From Imhoffiella purpurea (lineage in GTDB: Bacteria; Pseudomonadota; Gammaproteobacteria; Chromatiales; Chromatiaceae), in contig NZ_AONC01000004.1 in assembly GCF_000585215.1 (NCBI RefSeq), positions 1 through 64,000 on the forward strand: a stretch of 64,000 nt of DNA, given 5' to 3'. The notes beneath the pieces are model-generated. The model made no database searches, had not been told where the DNA came from, and was given only the letters and a program-made list of their open reading frames with translations. The position numbers were made by a program, and so were the translations under genes. Positions 1 to 7,923 of the stretch are shown in pieces (the stretch's first letter is position 1; every line of letters begins with the position of its first letter).

Positions 1-127
1 GGCCACCGTGCAGACGAACGAGTCGACAGCGGGCGAGCCCGAAGACAGCTGGGGCCAGGATGTTCACCTTACGTGACCTTCAAAGCCCTGGCTCGAAGGG
101 GTCATCGCCAAGCGCGCCCAAGAGGCC

Positions 128-1675
128 GTGCAGAGATCCGGCGTCGACGCCGAGCGGGTGCTGCCCCGTGTCTTCTGCCGACTGCTCGGACTCCAGCCCA
201 AGGGGCCGCCGACGCGCCTGCGCGAGCATCTGGATCACTGGCGGGACGACCCGGACGCGCTCGCCCTCATCCATGCCCTGGCGGGTCAGAGCGCGAGGCT
301 CCTGGTCCCGTCCGATCGCGAGGACCGCACGGGGGCGCAGCCAGCGGTCGAGACCGTGGACGGCCTTGCGCACGGCGGCATGATCGAGGTCGCCCACGAG
401 GCCCTCTTCAGCGCCTGGCCCGAGCTGGGCCGATGGATCGAGAGACGCCGCGAGGCCCTGCTGCGCCAGCCCCAGGTCGAGCGCGACGCCGAGCGCTGGG
501 ACGCCGAGGGGCGCCCGGACGGTCGCATCTACAAGACCGACATCATCACCGAGACCCGCGAGCTCCTCGAAAGCGCCGAGGTCTGGCAATGCCTGGCCCA
601 GGACGCGCGGATCGCCCACTTCCTGGCGCGAGACGACGCCGACGAGCTGGCCGCCCTTGCTCGGCGCGCCTTCGACGAGCGAATGGGAGACGACGCGGAT
701 GTGCGCCGCCTGGACCTGCTGCGCACGCTTACCGCCGAAGGCCGCCGTGCGGATACGGTCCAGACACTCGGTGCGCAGATCGCGGCCGAGCAGTCGGCGC
801 TCGCCGATTGGCTGCGGACCGGCATCGAGACGGTCATCGAGCGGTTCGGCGATGACTTGGGTGAGCCCTGGCGCTGGCGGCGCCTGCGTCTCGGCGACCT
901 GCTCGCGGCCATCGGCGACCGGCGCGAGGGCGTCGGGCTGCGCGATGGTCTTCCGGACATCGTCTGGCAGCCGGTCCCCGAGGGCGACTTTCAATGGCAG
1001 GGCGGGGAGACGCGGAAGACCGGCGCCTACCGGATCGCGCGCTATCCGGTGACCAATGCTCAGTACCAAGCATTTACAGAGGCGGAGGACTATGGCGATA
1101 AGGAGTGGTGGCAGGAAGGCTATGTCGGCCCTGAGCCGGCTCGGTCGACATGGAATCAGCCGAATCGTCCTCGGGTCAATGTCGCATGGGTTGAAGCCCT
1201 GGCGTATTGCCGCTGGCTCACCGCCCGTTTCCATGAACGCGGCCTCATCGACCGGAACGAAGCGATCCGGCTTCCCACCGAGTACGAGTGGGAGAAGGCC
1301 GCTCGCGGCACCGATGGCCGAGCCTTCCCCTGGGGCGAGGACTATCGCGGCGGAGATGCCAACATCGACGAGACCTATGACCAGACCGGCTTGCTCTTTC
1401 TGCGCGAGACCACTGCGGTCGGACTCTATCCGCGCAACGTCTCACCCTATGATCTGATCGACTGCAGCGGCAACGTCTGGGAATGGTGCCTGAATACCTA
1501 CGACGATCCGGAAAACATCGCGACAGAAGGCGAAGCCATGCGTGCGTTGCGCGGCGGCTCTTGGGACTACGATCAGGCCGGCGCGCGCGCCGCCGCCCGC
1601 TACCGCCTCGTCATCCTCTTCCGGAGCAGCTCTGTTGGCTTCCGGCTCCTCTGCTCCGTCCCCATCGATCACTGA
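128..1675 (+). CDS. DGR target protein: STAND-type remnant fused to FGE/C-type-lectin-fold variable domain
   Basis: Variable protein of a diversity-generating retroelement. Residues about 1-200 resemble the region after the NTPase of nSTAND-type proteins (IEVAHEALFSAWPELGRWIE near residue 85). Residues about 285-512 form a formylglycine-generating-enzyme/sulfatase-modifying-factor domain, a C-type lectin fold (LPTEYEWEKAARG, GNVWEW, LRGGSW, GFRLL). The last 41 residues before the final three (472-512) are encoded by the variable repeat. Inferred role: ligand or antigen sensor with a diversified binding face. The 5' end is odd. The same frame is open from 77 but has a TGA at 74-76, so the GTG at 128 is only a fallback start. 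Frame 1 reads YVTFKAL just upstream, which suggests a frameshift near 89-92 or loss of the NTPase part; the start of the gene may lie outside the window. Confidence 0.8.
   Translation: MQRSGVDAERVLPRVFCRLLGLQPKGPPTRLREHLDHWRDDPDALALIHALAGQSARLLVPSDREDRTGAQPAVETVDGLAHGGMIEVAHEALFSAWPELGRWIERRREALLRQPQVERDAERWDAEGRPDGRIYKTDIITETRELLESAEVWQCLAQDARIAHFLARDDADELAALARRAFDERMGDDADVRRLDLLRTLTAEGRRADTVQTLGAQIAAEQSALADWLRTGIETVIERFGDDLGEPWRWRRLRLGDLLAAIGDRREGVGLRDGLPDIVWQPVPEGDFQWQGGETRKTGAYRIARYPVTNAQYQAFTEAEDYGDKEWWQEGYVGPEPARSTWNQPNRPRVNVAWVEALAYCRWLTARFHERGLIDRNEAIRLPTEYEWEKAARGTDGRAFPWGEDYRGGDANIDETYDQTGLLFLRETTAVGLYPRNVSPYDLIDCSGNVWEWCLNTYDDPENIATEGEAMRALRGGSWDYDQAGARAAARYRLVILFRSSSVGFRLLCSVPIDH
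1541..1663 (+). repeat. DGR variable repeat (VR)
   Basis: This 123-bp segment at the 3' end of the target gene aligns without gaps to 1844-1966 (offset 303). There are 16 mismatches, all where the downstream copy has A: A to G, T or C. Examples are codons AAC to GAC, TAC, GGC, CTC, TTC and AGC. The 30 bases at 1631-1660, GC-rich and holding a single template A-free run, are identical in both copies and sit where the initiation-of-mutagenic-homing element lies in known DGRs. It encodes residues 472-512; the variable positions are 480, 481, 485, 492, 494, 495, 497, 498, 500, 501 and 512, plus a silent change at 483. Confidence 0.95.
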
Positions 1676-1723
1676 TCCCTGGGCTTCTGGCCACTGATCG
1701 CTGATCCGCTGCCCACTGAAGTC

Positions 1724-1740
1724 CGCTCGCCCGGCGAGCG
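1724..1740. other. Hairpin between VR and TR
   Basis: Perfect inverted repeat with arms CGCTCGCC (1724-1731) and GGCGAGCG (1733-1740) and a single central base. It lies 60 bp after the VR. Some DGRs have a hairpin or cruciform shortly downstream of the VR that raises homing efficiency. This one is further away and has a much shorter loop than the studied cases, so a transcription-termination or incidental role is equally possible. The T-run at 1766-1771 is too far away for a classical terminator. Confidence 0.4.
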
Positions 1741-1774
1741 AACCCGGCGAGCAAAGCGAGCCGCGTTTTTTACG

Positions 1775-1802
1775 TTGCTGATTCGGCTGGAGGCTCTACA
1801 CT
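1775..1802 (+). promoter_or_regulatory. Possible promoter for the TR transcript
   Basis: TTGCTG (1775-1780), a 16-bp spacer and TACACT (1797-1802) resemble a sigma-70 promoter. Transcription would begin near 1809, about 35 bp before the template repeat, which is where a TR RNA would have to start. Seen only as a sequence match; the -35 element is weak. Confidence 0.3.
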
Positions 1803-1843
1803 CAGCGTACCGTGAGAACGGTGGGGCGCCCCGGTATCGACGG

Positions 1844-1966
1844 CGTGCGTTGCGCGGCGGCTCTTGGAACAACGATCAAGCCAACGCGCGCGCCGCCGCC
1901 CGCAACCGCAACGACATCAACAACCGGAACAACTCTGTTGGCTTCCGGCTCCTCTGCTCCGTCCAC
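1844..1966 (+). repeat. DGR template repeat (TR)
   Basis: Adenine-rich copy of the VR, in the same orientation. It contains 24 A residues, 16 of which are changed in the VR, while none of the 99 non-A positions differ. It carries nine AAC codons in the VR reading frame, the usual design in DGR templates because mutating AAC gives many amino acids and no stop codon. No gene uses this segment convincingly; an open frame runs through it (NNDQANARAAARNRN) but it has no recognisable protein around it. In known systems the TR RNA is reverse-transcribed by an error-prone RT that misincorporates at A and the cDNA replaces the VR. Confidence 0.93.
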
Positions 1967-2128
1967 GTCCCCCTCTGGACCCGAAGGCCGACAGGCCCGG
2001 CCGACCAAGGTTCGCCGGGTGCGGCGGGCACCGGGGGGATGGCGCGGGTGCGTCCCGTCCGCACGTCCTTATCGGCGTCGGGCGCATATCGAAGCGAGGC
2101 GCCGCCTGGGCACGAGCCCCGCGGCGCC
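1967..2128. other. Non-coding spacer between TR and avd remnant
   Basis: GC-rich stretch with no recognisable coding content on either strand. In particular, no reverse-transcriptase motif (such as YxDD) could be found here, although this is a place where a DGR RT gene is often located. Confidence 0.5.
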
Positions 2129-2341
2129 TCACCCCCGCTCGGTCGCCGCCTGACGGATCCAGCCGCCGAGCAGCCGGCCGATCTCCGCCACCATGCGGCT
2201 GACGTGCTCGTACTGGCTGTTGGAGAGCCAGCGCCAGCGGTGGGCCAGCCGCAGGTAGAGCCGGAGCCTGTTGAGGGCCGCATCGGCATCCGCCAGCGCG
2301 GATTGGCGTGCCCGGCCGCGCCGGCTCTGCGCCGCGTACAC
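2129..2341 (-). pseudogene. avd: avd-like DGR accessory protein, 5'-truncated
   Basis: C-terminal two thirds of an Avd protein (four-helix bundle related to the 23S rRNA intervening-sequence protein), which binds RT and TR RNA in DGRs. Recognised from RRGRARQSALADAD, LNRLRLYLRLAHRW, QYEHVSRMVAEIGRLLGGW. Full-length Avd proteins are about 110-125 residues; here family-like sequence starts at the Tyr encoded at 2338 and gives about 69 residues before the stop at 2129. Upstream sequence in the same frame is unrelated to Avd. The gene faces the opposite way to VR and TR. There is no plausible start at the break, so it is called a pseudogene. A reverse transcriptase gene is not present on either side. 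Confidence 0.75.
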
Positions 2342-2584
2342 ATCCCGGTGCCAACTCCGCTGGAGTCCTTGGCCGACAGTGCGGAGTATCAGGGGGGCGT
2401 CTGGATGCTGGTCGAGATCGACCTCGGCCGCATCCGTCCCAAGTCGGTGCGGATCAATATCTCGCTGCCGGAGACGATGGTCCGCCGGATCGATTCGCAC
2501 GCGAAAGCGGGGCACATGAGCCGGTCGGCATTCCTGGCTCAGGCGGCACGCGAGGCGATCGAGAGGGCAGGTCGGAAGCCATAG
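2342..2584 (+). pseudogene. HicB-family antitoxin, 5'-truncated
   Basis: C-terminal half of a HicB-type antitoxin. The stretch IPVPTPLESL, then YQGGVWMLVEIDLGRI, then a ribbon-helix-helix segment (VRINISLPETMVRRIDSHA, SRSAFLAQAAREAI) follows the usual HicB order: end of the pseudo-RNase-H domain, then DNA-binding tail. The N-terminal part and the partner HicA toxin are missing. An ATG at 2405 could still yield a 59-residue RHH peptide, so residual expression cannot be excluded. Family-like sequence begins within a few bases of where the avd remnant on the other strand ends, so both were probably cut by one rearrangement. Confidence 0.65.
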
Positions 2585-2748
2585 CAAACTCACTTGCAGC
2601 GCATTGGAATCCGAGTCCACAACACCGCAATATTTCCGCGCAATTCGACACTATCTTCTGAAATGCAAGGCATTGATCTGAAAGCGGACTGACAGCTGTG
2701 CTGGCTTGATTTGTGTGGTGGCTTTCAGAGCCATCAACCGACGAGTCC

Positions 2749-3609
2749 TCAAGGCCGCTTGGCGAGCCCGGTCATTCGCTCGCTCATCTCCCAGACCTGC
2801 CGATTGGCCTCCGCATCGCGCGCCTGAGCCGGTGCCTTCAAGTCTTTTCCCCGAGTCAGATAGCGGCCGCTGACGCCCTCCCACTCGGGAGAGACGGCCA
2901 GGTCGACGATCGGGCGCGCGGCCTTGTCGGGCGATGGCAGGGCCCAGCCGATGAGGATGTCCACGAGTCTCCAGAAGCGCCCCTGGGCGCCGTCCGTGCC
3001 GCCCAGATTCGAGCGGAAGATTCCGGGGAAGACGCAGTTGACGGTGACGCCGCTGCCGGCCAGTCGGCGTGCCAGCTCGAAGGTGAAGTGCAGGTTGCCG
3101 AGCTTGGATTGACCGTAGGCTTGCATGAGCCGATAGGGGCGGCGTTCCCAGTTGGGATCCGAAAGATCCATGGCGGTATCGATGCGGGTGCCGACGTTGA
3201 CGATGCGCGCCGGCGCGCTCTCGGCGAGCCGCTCCAGCAGCAGATGGGTGAGCAGGAAGGGGGCCAGATGGTTCACCGCCAGGGCGCTCTCGATCCCGTC
3301 GGGGCTCGGCCGGCGGTGCGGAAAGGCGGTGCCGGCATTGTTCACCAGCAGATGGAGCCGCTCGAAGCGTTCGAGGATCTCTTCGGCCAGCCGGCGGATC
3401 GCGCCCTGATCCGCGAGGTCGGCGACGAACAGATGGATGTCCGGGGTGTCGGCGGTCGCGCGGATCTCGGCCAGGGCGGCCTCGCCGCGCGTTCGGTTCC
3501 GCACCACCATCCCGACCCGGTAGCCCTGCCGGGCCAGGGCGCCGGCGATGGCCTTGCCGAGCCCCGAGTTGGCCCCGGTGACCACCGCGGTCTTGACGGA
3601 CTGGTTCAT
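2749..3609 (-). CDS. Short-chain dehydrogenase/reductase (retinol-dehydrogenase-like)
   Basis: 286-residue NAD(P)-dependent oxidoreductase of the classical SDR superfamily. The nucleotide-binding TGANSGLG motif is near residues 10-17, followed by LLVNNAG and the catalytic YGQSK (Tyr-x3-Lys). The overall pattern is closest to the WWOX/retinol dehydrogenase-like SDRs; the substrate cannot be told from sequence. ATG at 3609 was chosen because it begins directly before the Rossmann strand (KTAVVTGAN). It overlaps the stop of the upstream unknown gene by 4 bp (ATGA), so the two are translationally coupled. Confidence 0.9.
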   Translation of the reverse strand: MNQSVKTAVVTGANSGLGKAIAGALARQGYRVGMVVRNRTRGEAALAEIRATADTPDIHLFVADLADQGAIRRLAEEILERFERLHLLVNNAGTAFPHRRPSPDGIESALAVNHLAPFLLTHLLLERLAESAPARIVNVGTRIDTAMDLSDPNWERRPYRLMQAYGQSKLGNLHFTFELARRLAGSGVTVNCVFPGIFRSNLGGTDGAQGRFWRLVDILIGWALPSPDKAARPIVDLAVSPEWEGVSGRYLTRGKDLKAPAQARDAEANRQVWEMSERMTGLAKRP

Positions 3610-4085
3610 GGTCGCTCTCCCTTGTTTGGGGCCGTTCGGCGCGGTCGGGTTCGGCCGCGATAGGCGGCGATGTGACGCATGATGACCGAGAAGGGCAGTC
3701 GGTCGGGGCTGCCGAAGCGCGATCGGACCGCCGCGACGAGGGCGCTGATGTCCTCGACCGGGCCGGGATCGGCCCGGTCCGGTTCCAGGACCGACTGGAT
3801 GCCGCGCAGTCCGCCGACCTGGACCCGCATCGCCAGGGCATGCGGGCGGGCGCCCTGGGGCGCGGTCGAGCGGGTCAGGAAGAGCGCCTGCCGATGCAGC
3901 AGTTCCAGCAGCTCGCTGCAGGCGCCCTGGGCCGCCTCCGAGCCGCATTGGACGCCTTCGCGCTCGGCGATGCAGAAGCGCTCGGCCAGGGTGCAGCCGG
4001 CCTGGCGCGTCAGCAGGGTCTTTTCGAAGGGACAGACGCGCTGGTTGACGGCATCGTAGGTGTCGCGGAAGGCGTCGTCGTCCAT
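3606..4085 (-). CDS. Conserved hypothetical protein with five N-terminal cysteines
   Basis: 159 residues, not assigned to a family. Cysteines at 18, 31, 38, 47 and 56 lie in a helical N-terminal third, in segments VCPFEKTLL, AGCTLAERFC and GVQCGSEAAQGAC. This spacing could bind metal or an Fe-S cluster or form disulfides. The C-terminal tail is Arg/Pro-rich. No signal peptide or membrane segment. It is coupled to the downstream SDR gene by a 4-bp overlap, which suggests a shared pathway or redox role, but function is unknown. Confidence 0.7.
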   Translation of the reverse strand: MDDDAFRDTYDAVNQRVCPFEKTLLTRQAGCTLAERFCIAEREGVQCGSEAAQGACSELLELLHRQALFLTRSTAPQGARPHALAMRVQVGGLRGIQSVLEPDRADPGPVEDISALVAAVRSRFGSPDRLPFSVIMRHIAAYRGRTRPRRTAPNKGERP

Positions 4086-4106
4086 CGGGTTCTCAGCTCA
4101 TGTGGT

Positions 4107-4517
4107 TCAGGGCGTGGGGTCGCCGCGGCCGGTGAAGCGTTGGATCATGCGGCGGTCGCGCTTCGAGGGGCGCCCGCTGGCGTCATGCTGGCCGAGCGCC
4201 ATGTCGCGCCGCTCGCGCACCATCTCCTCGCGTTTCAGGCGGCTCTCCTCGTCCTCGGCATAGAGTTTCGACGCCTCGGTCGCGGAACGGCGCTGCTTGT
4301 CGACGGCGAGCACCTCGATCCGCCAGGAGAGGCTGCCCTTGTGGATCTCGATCCGGCTGCCGGGTCGCACGGAACGGCTCGGCTTGGCGCGCTGTCCATC
4401 GACCTGGATCTTGCCGCCGTTGATCGCCTCGATCGCCAGCTGACGGGTCTTGAAGAAGCGGGCCGCCCACAGCCACTTGTCGAGCCGCAGTTCCTGGGTC
4501 GGGGACGAGGCGTTCAT
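4107..4517 (-). CDS. hslR: S4-domain RNA-binding heat-shock protein Hsp15
   Basis: 136 residues. An S4 RNA-binding domain begins at residue 10 (LRLDKWLWAARFFKTRQLA, INGGKIQVDGQRAKPSRSV), followed by a basic C-terminal tail, as in Hsp15. In E. coli Hsp15 binds 50S subunits carrying a stalled nascent chain and helps recycle them after heat shock. Length is close to the E. coli protein (133). The ATG at 4517 overlaps the stop of grxC by 4 bp, so both are read from one transcript. Confidence 0.92.
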   Translation of the reverse strand: MNASSPTQELRLDKWLWAARFFKTRQLAIEAINGGKIQVDGQRAKPSRSVRPGSRIEIHKGSLSWRIEVLAVDKQRRSATEASKLYAEDEESRLKREEMVRERRDMALGQHDASGRPSKRDRRMIQRFTGRGDPTP

Positions 4518-4768
4518 AGACCCAGAAGCTCGTCCAGCTCGCCGCACGAATCCAGCAGGGCCATGTCGTCGTAACCGCCGACGTGATGGTCGCCGACGAA
4601 GATCTGGGGTACGGTGTGGCGATTGCTGCGCTCGACCATGGCGGCCATCTGCGCCGGGTCGTGATCGACCGGGATCTCCTCGAAGGCGATACCCTTGCGC
4701 TTGAGAAGGTTTCTGGCCCGCAAGCAATAGGGGCAGACCTGTGTCGTATAGATGGTGACCTTGGGCAT
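4514..4768 (-). CDS. grxC: Glutaredoxin 3
   Basis: 84-residue glutaredoxin with dithiol active site CPYC (residues 11-14), the TVPQIF cis-Pro loop and the GGYDD motif that binds glutathione. It reduces protein disulfides and mixed glutathione disulfides in the cytoplasm. The ATG at 4768 (MPKVTIYTT) gives the normal glutaredoxin N-terminus; an earlier ATG at 4792 would add eight residues unlike the family. It precedes hslR with a 4-bp overlap. Confidence 0.95.
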   Translation of the reverse strand: MPKVTIYTTQVCPYCLRARNLLKRKGIAFEEIPVDHDPAQMAAMVERSNRHTVPQIFVGDHHVGGYDDMALLDSCGELDELLGL

Positions 4769-4964
4769 GGTGTCGTTCCGCTCCGGTGACATTGAAACAG
4801 CGCGGGAGCTTCGCCGGCCCGGCCGATGTCGTCAAGCTGCCTTGAAAAGTGGTGACTCGGACCGGAAGACCAAGTCCAAGCAAGGATCGATTCATGCCGG
4901 ATCGATCCGGATACCGTTTCGAGCCGGCATCCATCCTTCATTCGATTGTCTACCCGGGATTCCC

Positions 4965-7610
4965 ATGTATCGTGACACGCCGCATGCCATTCATCTCAAG
5001 GACTACCAGCCGCCCGAGTTCCTGATCGACAGGGTCGAGCTGCATTTCGACCTGGATCCGGATCGCACCAGCGTCGAGTCCAGGCTGGAACTCAGACGCA
5101 ATCCGGCCGCGACGCGCGGGGACGGCAGTCTGCGCCTGCACGGCGAGCAGCTCGAGCTGGAGACGGTGGAGATCGACGGCAATCCGCTGACCGGTTCCGA
5201 ATACGTCCTGGATCCGGAGTCTCTGACCCTGCATCGGGTCCCGGACCGTTTCAGTCTCCTGACCCGGGTGCGGATCCATCCGAGCCTGAACACCGCGCTC
5301 GAGGGGCTCTACCAGTCGGGGGACATGCTCTGCACCCAGTGCGAGGCGGAGGGCTTCCGGCGCATCACCTATTTCCTCGACCGTCCGGACGTGATGGCGC
5401 GCTATACCACCACCCTGGTGGCCGACCGGGCGCGCTTTCCGGTGCTGCTCTCCAACGGCAACCTGATCGAGGAATGCCGTCTCGAGGACGGGCGGCACCT
5501 GGCGCGCTGGGAGGATCCCTTTCCCAAGCCGAGCTATCTGTTCGCGCTGATCGCGGGCGATCTGCGCGCGATCGAGGACCGCTTCACCACGGCCTCCGGG
5601 CGCGCGGTGGATCTCAAGATCTTCGTCGAGCCGCACAACCTCGACAAGTGCGACCATGCCATGCGCTCCCTGAAGAAGGCCATGCGCTGGGACGAGGAGC
5701 GCTTCGGACGCGAGTACGACCTGGACGTCTTCATGATCGTCGCCGTCAGCCACTTCAACATGGGCGCGATGGAGAACAAGGGTCTCAACGTCTTCAACGA
5801 CAAATACGTGCTGGCCCGTCCGGACACGGCGACCGACGCCGATTTCGACGGCATCGAGAGCGTCATCGCCCACGAGTATTTCCATAACTGGACCGGCAAC
5901 CGCATCACCTGCCGCGACTGGTTCCAGCTCAGCCTCAAGGAAGGCTTCACCGTCTATCGCGACCAGGAGTTCTCCGCCGACGTGGGCTCGCGCGGGGTCA
6001 AACGCATCGCCGACGTGCGTCTGCTGCGCGCGCATCAGTTCGCCGAGGATGCCGGGCCCATGGCACATCCGGTGCGTCCCGATTCCTATATCGAGATCAA
6101 CAATTTCTACACCGCGACCGTCTACCAGAAGGGCGCCGAGGTGGTGCGGATGCAGGCCAATCTGCTGGGCCCCGATGCCTTCCGCCAGGCGACCGACCTC
6201 TATTTCGAGCGTCACGACGGCCAGGCGGTCACCACGGAGGATTTCGTGCGCTGCATGGAGGATGCGAGCGGACGCGACCTGAGCCAGTTCCGCCGCTGGT
6301 ACGCCCAGGCCGGAACGCCCGAGCTGACGATGCAGGGCGACTACGATCCCGCGGCCGGCGTCTATCGTCTGAGCGTGCGTCAGTTCACCCCGCCCACGCC
6401 GGGGCAGCCCGAGAAGCGGCCCTTCCACGTGCCGCTCGCCATCGGCCTGCTGGGTGACGACGGCGAGGATTTGCCGCTGCGCCTGGAGGGCGACTCCCAG
6501 GCTCCGGCTGCGGGAACCCGCGTGCTCGAACTCAAGGCCGAGGAGGAGACCTTCCGCTTCGTCGGGCTGGATAGCCGTCCGGTGCCCTCGCTGCTGCGCG
6601 GCTTTCCGGCCCCGGTGAAGCTGCGCTTCGATTACGGCGACCGGGATCTGCTGTTCCTCATGGCCCACGACAGCGACGGGTTCAACCGCTGGGACGCCGC
6701 GCAGACGCTGATGCAGCGCCTGCTGCTGGCCCTGGTCCGGGATCCCGATCATGGCGTTCTGGACGCCTTCTTCGATGCCTTCCGCGAGGCGTTGCTGGAC
6801 GCCGAGGGCGATCGGGCGCTGCTCGCCGAGGTGCTGACGCTGCCGAGCGAAGGCTATCTCGCCGATCAGATGGATCTGGTCGACGTCGACGGCATCCACC
6901 GCGCGCGAGCCGGTCTGGAGCGCGCGATCGGCGGCCGCCTGCGCGCGGATCTGCTCGCCGTCTATCGGGCCAACGCGGCCGAGGGCTGCGGCTATGTCTT
7001 CACCCCGGAGGAGGTGGGGCGGCGGGCGATCCGCAACCTGGCGCTGCACTATCTGATGCAGTCGCCGGATGACGAGACTCTGGGGCTGTGCCGGGAGCAG
7101 TTCGCCGCCGGGGACAACATGACGGACGTGATGGCGGCCCTGCGTCTGCTGGCCGACCACGGCGGCGCGGAGGGTGCCGAGGCGCTGGAGTGCTTCTACC
7201 GGCGCTGGTCCAGGGAGTCCCTGGTCGTCGACAAATGGTTCGCCGTCCAGGCCAGCAGTCCGCGCGAGGACGCCTTGGAGCAGGTCCAGCGTCTACTGAG
7301 CCATCCGGACTTCTCCCTGCGCAATCCGAACCGGGTGCGCAGTCTGGTCGGGGTCTTCAGCGTTGCCAATCAGGTGCGCTTCCATGCCGCCGACGGCGGC
7401 GGTTACCGCTTCCTGGCCGACCGCATTCTGGAGCTGGATCCGCTCAATCCGCAGATTGCCTCGCGGCTCCTCAAGTCCATGATCCGCTGGCGTCGTTTCG
7501 ACCGGACGCGCCAAGCGCTGATGTGCGACGAGCTGCGCCGCATCCTGGATGCCGAGGAATTGTCCAAGGACGTCTACGAGGTCGCCTCCAAGGCGCTCGA
7601 GTCCGACTGA
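4965..7610 (+). CDS. pepN: Aminopeptidase N
   Basis: 881-residue M1 zinc metallopeptidase, close to E. coli PepN in length. The substrate-binding GAMEN motif is at residues 267-271. The zinc site is HEYFH at 303-307 with the third ligand Glu326, giving the expected HExxH-x18-E. The protein has an N-terminal beta domain, a catalytic domain, a beta sandwich and a long helical C-terminal domain as in the proteobacterial alanyl aminopeptidases. It removes N-terminal residues from cytoplasmic peptides. The ATG at 4965 is chosen because family similarity begins right after it; the frame is open further upstream but unlike PepN. It stands alone. Confidence 0.97.
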   Translation: MYRDTPHAIHLKDYQPPEFLIDRVELHFDLDPDRTSVESRLELRRNPAATRGDGSLRLHGEQLELETVEIDGNPLTGSEYVLDPESLTLHRVPDRFSLLTRVRIHPSLNTALEGLYQSGDMLCTQCEAEGFRRITYFLDRPDVMARYTTTLVADRARFPVLLSNGNLIEECRLEDGRHLARWEDPFPKPSYLFALIAGDLRAIEDRFTTASGRAVDLKIFVEPHNLDKCDHAMRSLKKAMRWDEERFGREYDLDVFMIVAVSHFNMGAMENKGLNVFNDKYVLARPDTATDADFDGIESVIAHEYFHNWTGNRITCRDWFQLSLKEGFTVYRDQEFSADVGSRGVKRIADVRLLRAHQFAEDAGPMAHPVRPDSYIEINNFYTATVYQKGAEVVRMQANLLGPDAFRQATDLYFERHDGQAVTTEDFVRCMEDASGRDLSQFRRWYAQAGTPELTMQGDYDPAAGVYRLSVRQFTPPTPGQPEKRPFHVPLAIGLLGDDGEDLPLRLEGDSQAPAAGTRVLELKAEEETFRFVGLDSRPVPSLLRGFPAPVKLRFDYGDRDLLFLMAHDSDGFNRWDAAQTLMQRLLLALVRDPDHGVLDAFFDAFREALLDAEGDRALLAEVLTLPSEGYLADQMDLVDVDGIHRARAGLERAIGGRLRADLLAVYRANAAEGCGYVFTPEEVGRRAIRNLALHYLMQSPDDETLGLCREQFAAGDNMTDVMAALRLLADHGGAEGAEALECFYRRWSRESLVVDKWFAVQASSPREDALEQVQRLLSHPDFSLRNPNRVRSLVGVFSVANQVRFHAADGGGYRFLADRILELDPLNPQIASRLLKSMIRWRRFDRTRQALMCDELRRILDAEELSKDVYEVASKALESD

Positions 7611-7683
7611 TCGATGCGGCAGGCGGCGTGTCGCTCGCGGACATCGCCGCCTGCCGGTTTCGGGCGAACGGGCGCTCGCCGGG

Positions 7684-7923
7684 TCAGGCGGCCGAGCGTC
7701 TGACCGGTGTCTGATGGCGCTCGACCATCTCTTGGCAGGAGGCGCAGCGGAGTGCGTTGGGGACGTGGCGGCGGCGGCTTTCGGGGATGGGCTCGCCGCA
7801 GAGGATGCAGTATTCGCGACCGAATCCGTCGTTGGCGTGTCGCTGGATCGCGTCGATCCTCAATTGGACCTCGCGTTCCGTGTGGGCCTGGGCCATATCC
7901 AGTACATCGGCGAATTTTTCCAT
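7684..7923 (-). CDS. TraR/DksA-type zinc-finger protein
   Basis: 79 residues with a C4 zinc finger: Cys39, Cys42, Cys60 and Cys63 (YCILCGEPIP, ALRCASCQE). This matches the short TraR/YbiI branch of the DksA family, which lacks the long coiled-coil of DksA. TraR acts on the secondary channel of RNA polymerase; whether this copy does is unknown. The acidic tip residues typical of DksA are not clearly present. ATG at 7923. Confidence 0.85.
   Translation of the reverse strand: MEKFADVLDMAQAHTEREVQLRIDAIQRHANDGFGREYCILCGEPIPESRRRHVPNALRCASCQEMVERHQTPVRRSAA

Noticed and set aside
1775-2584. 269-residue gene spanning the template repeat and hicB fragment
   Set aside because: The frame is open by chance: it crosses the TR, a non-coding spacer, the antisense of avd and then the hicB remnant, without a coherent protein.
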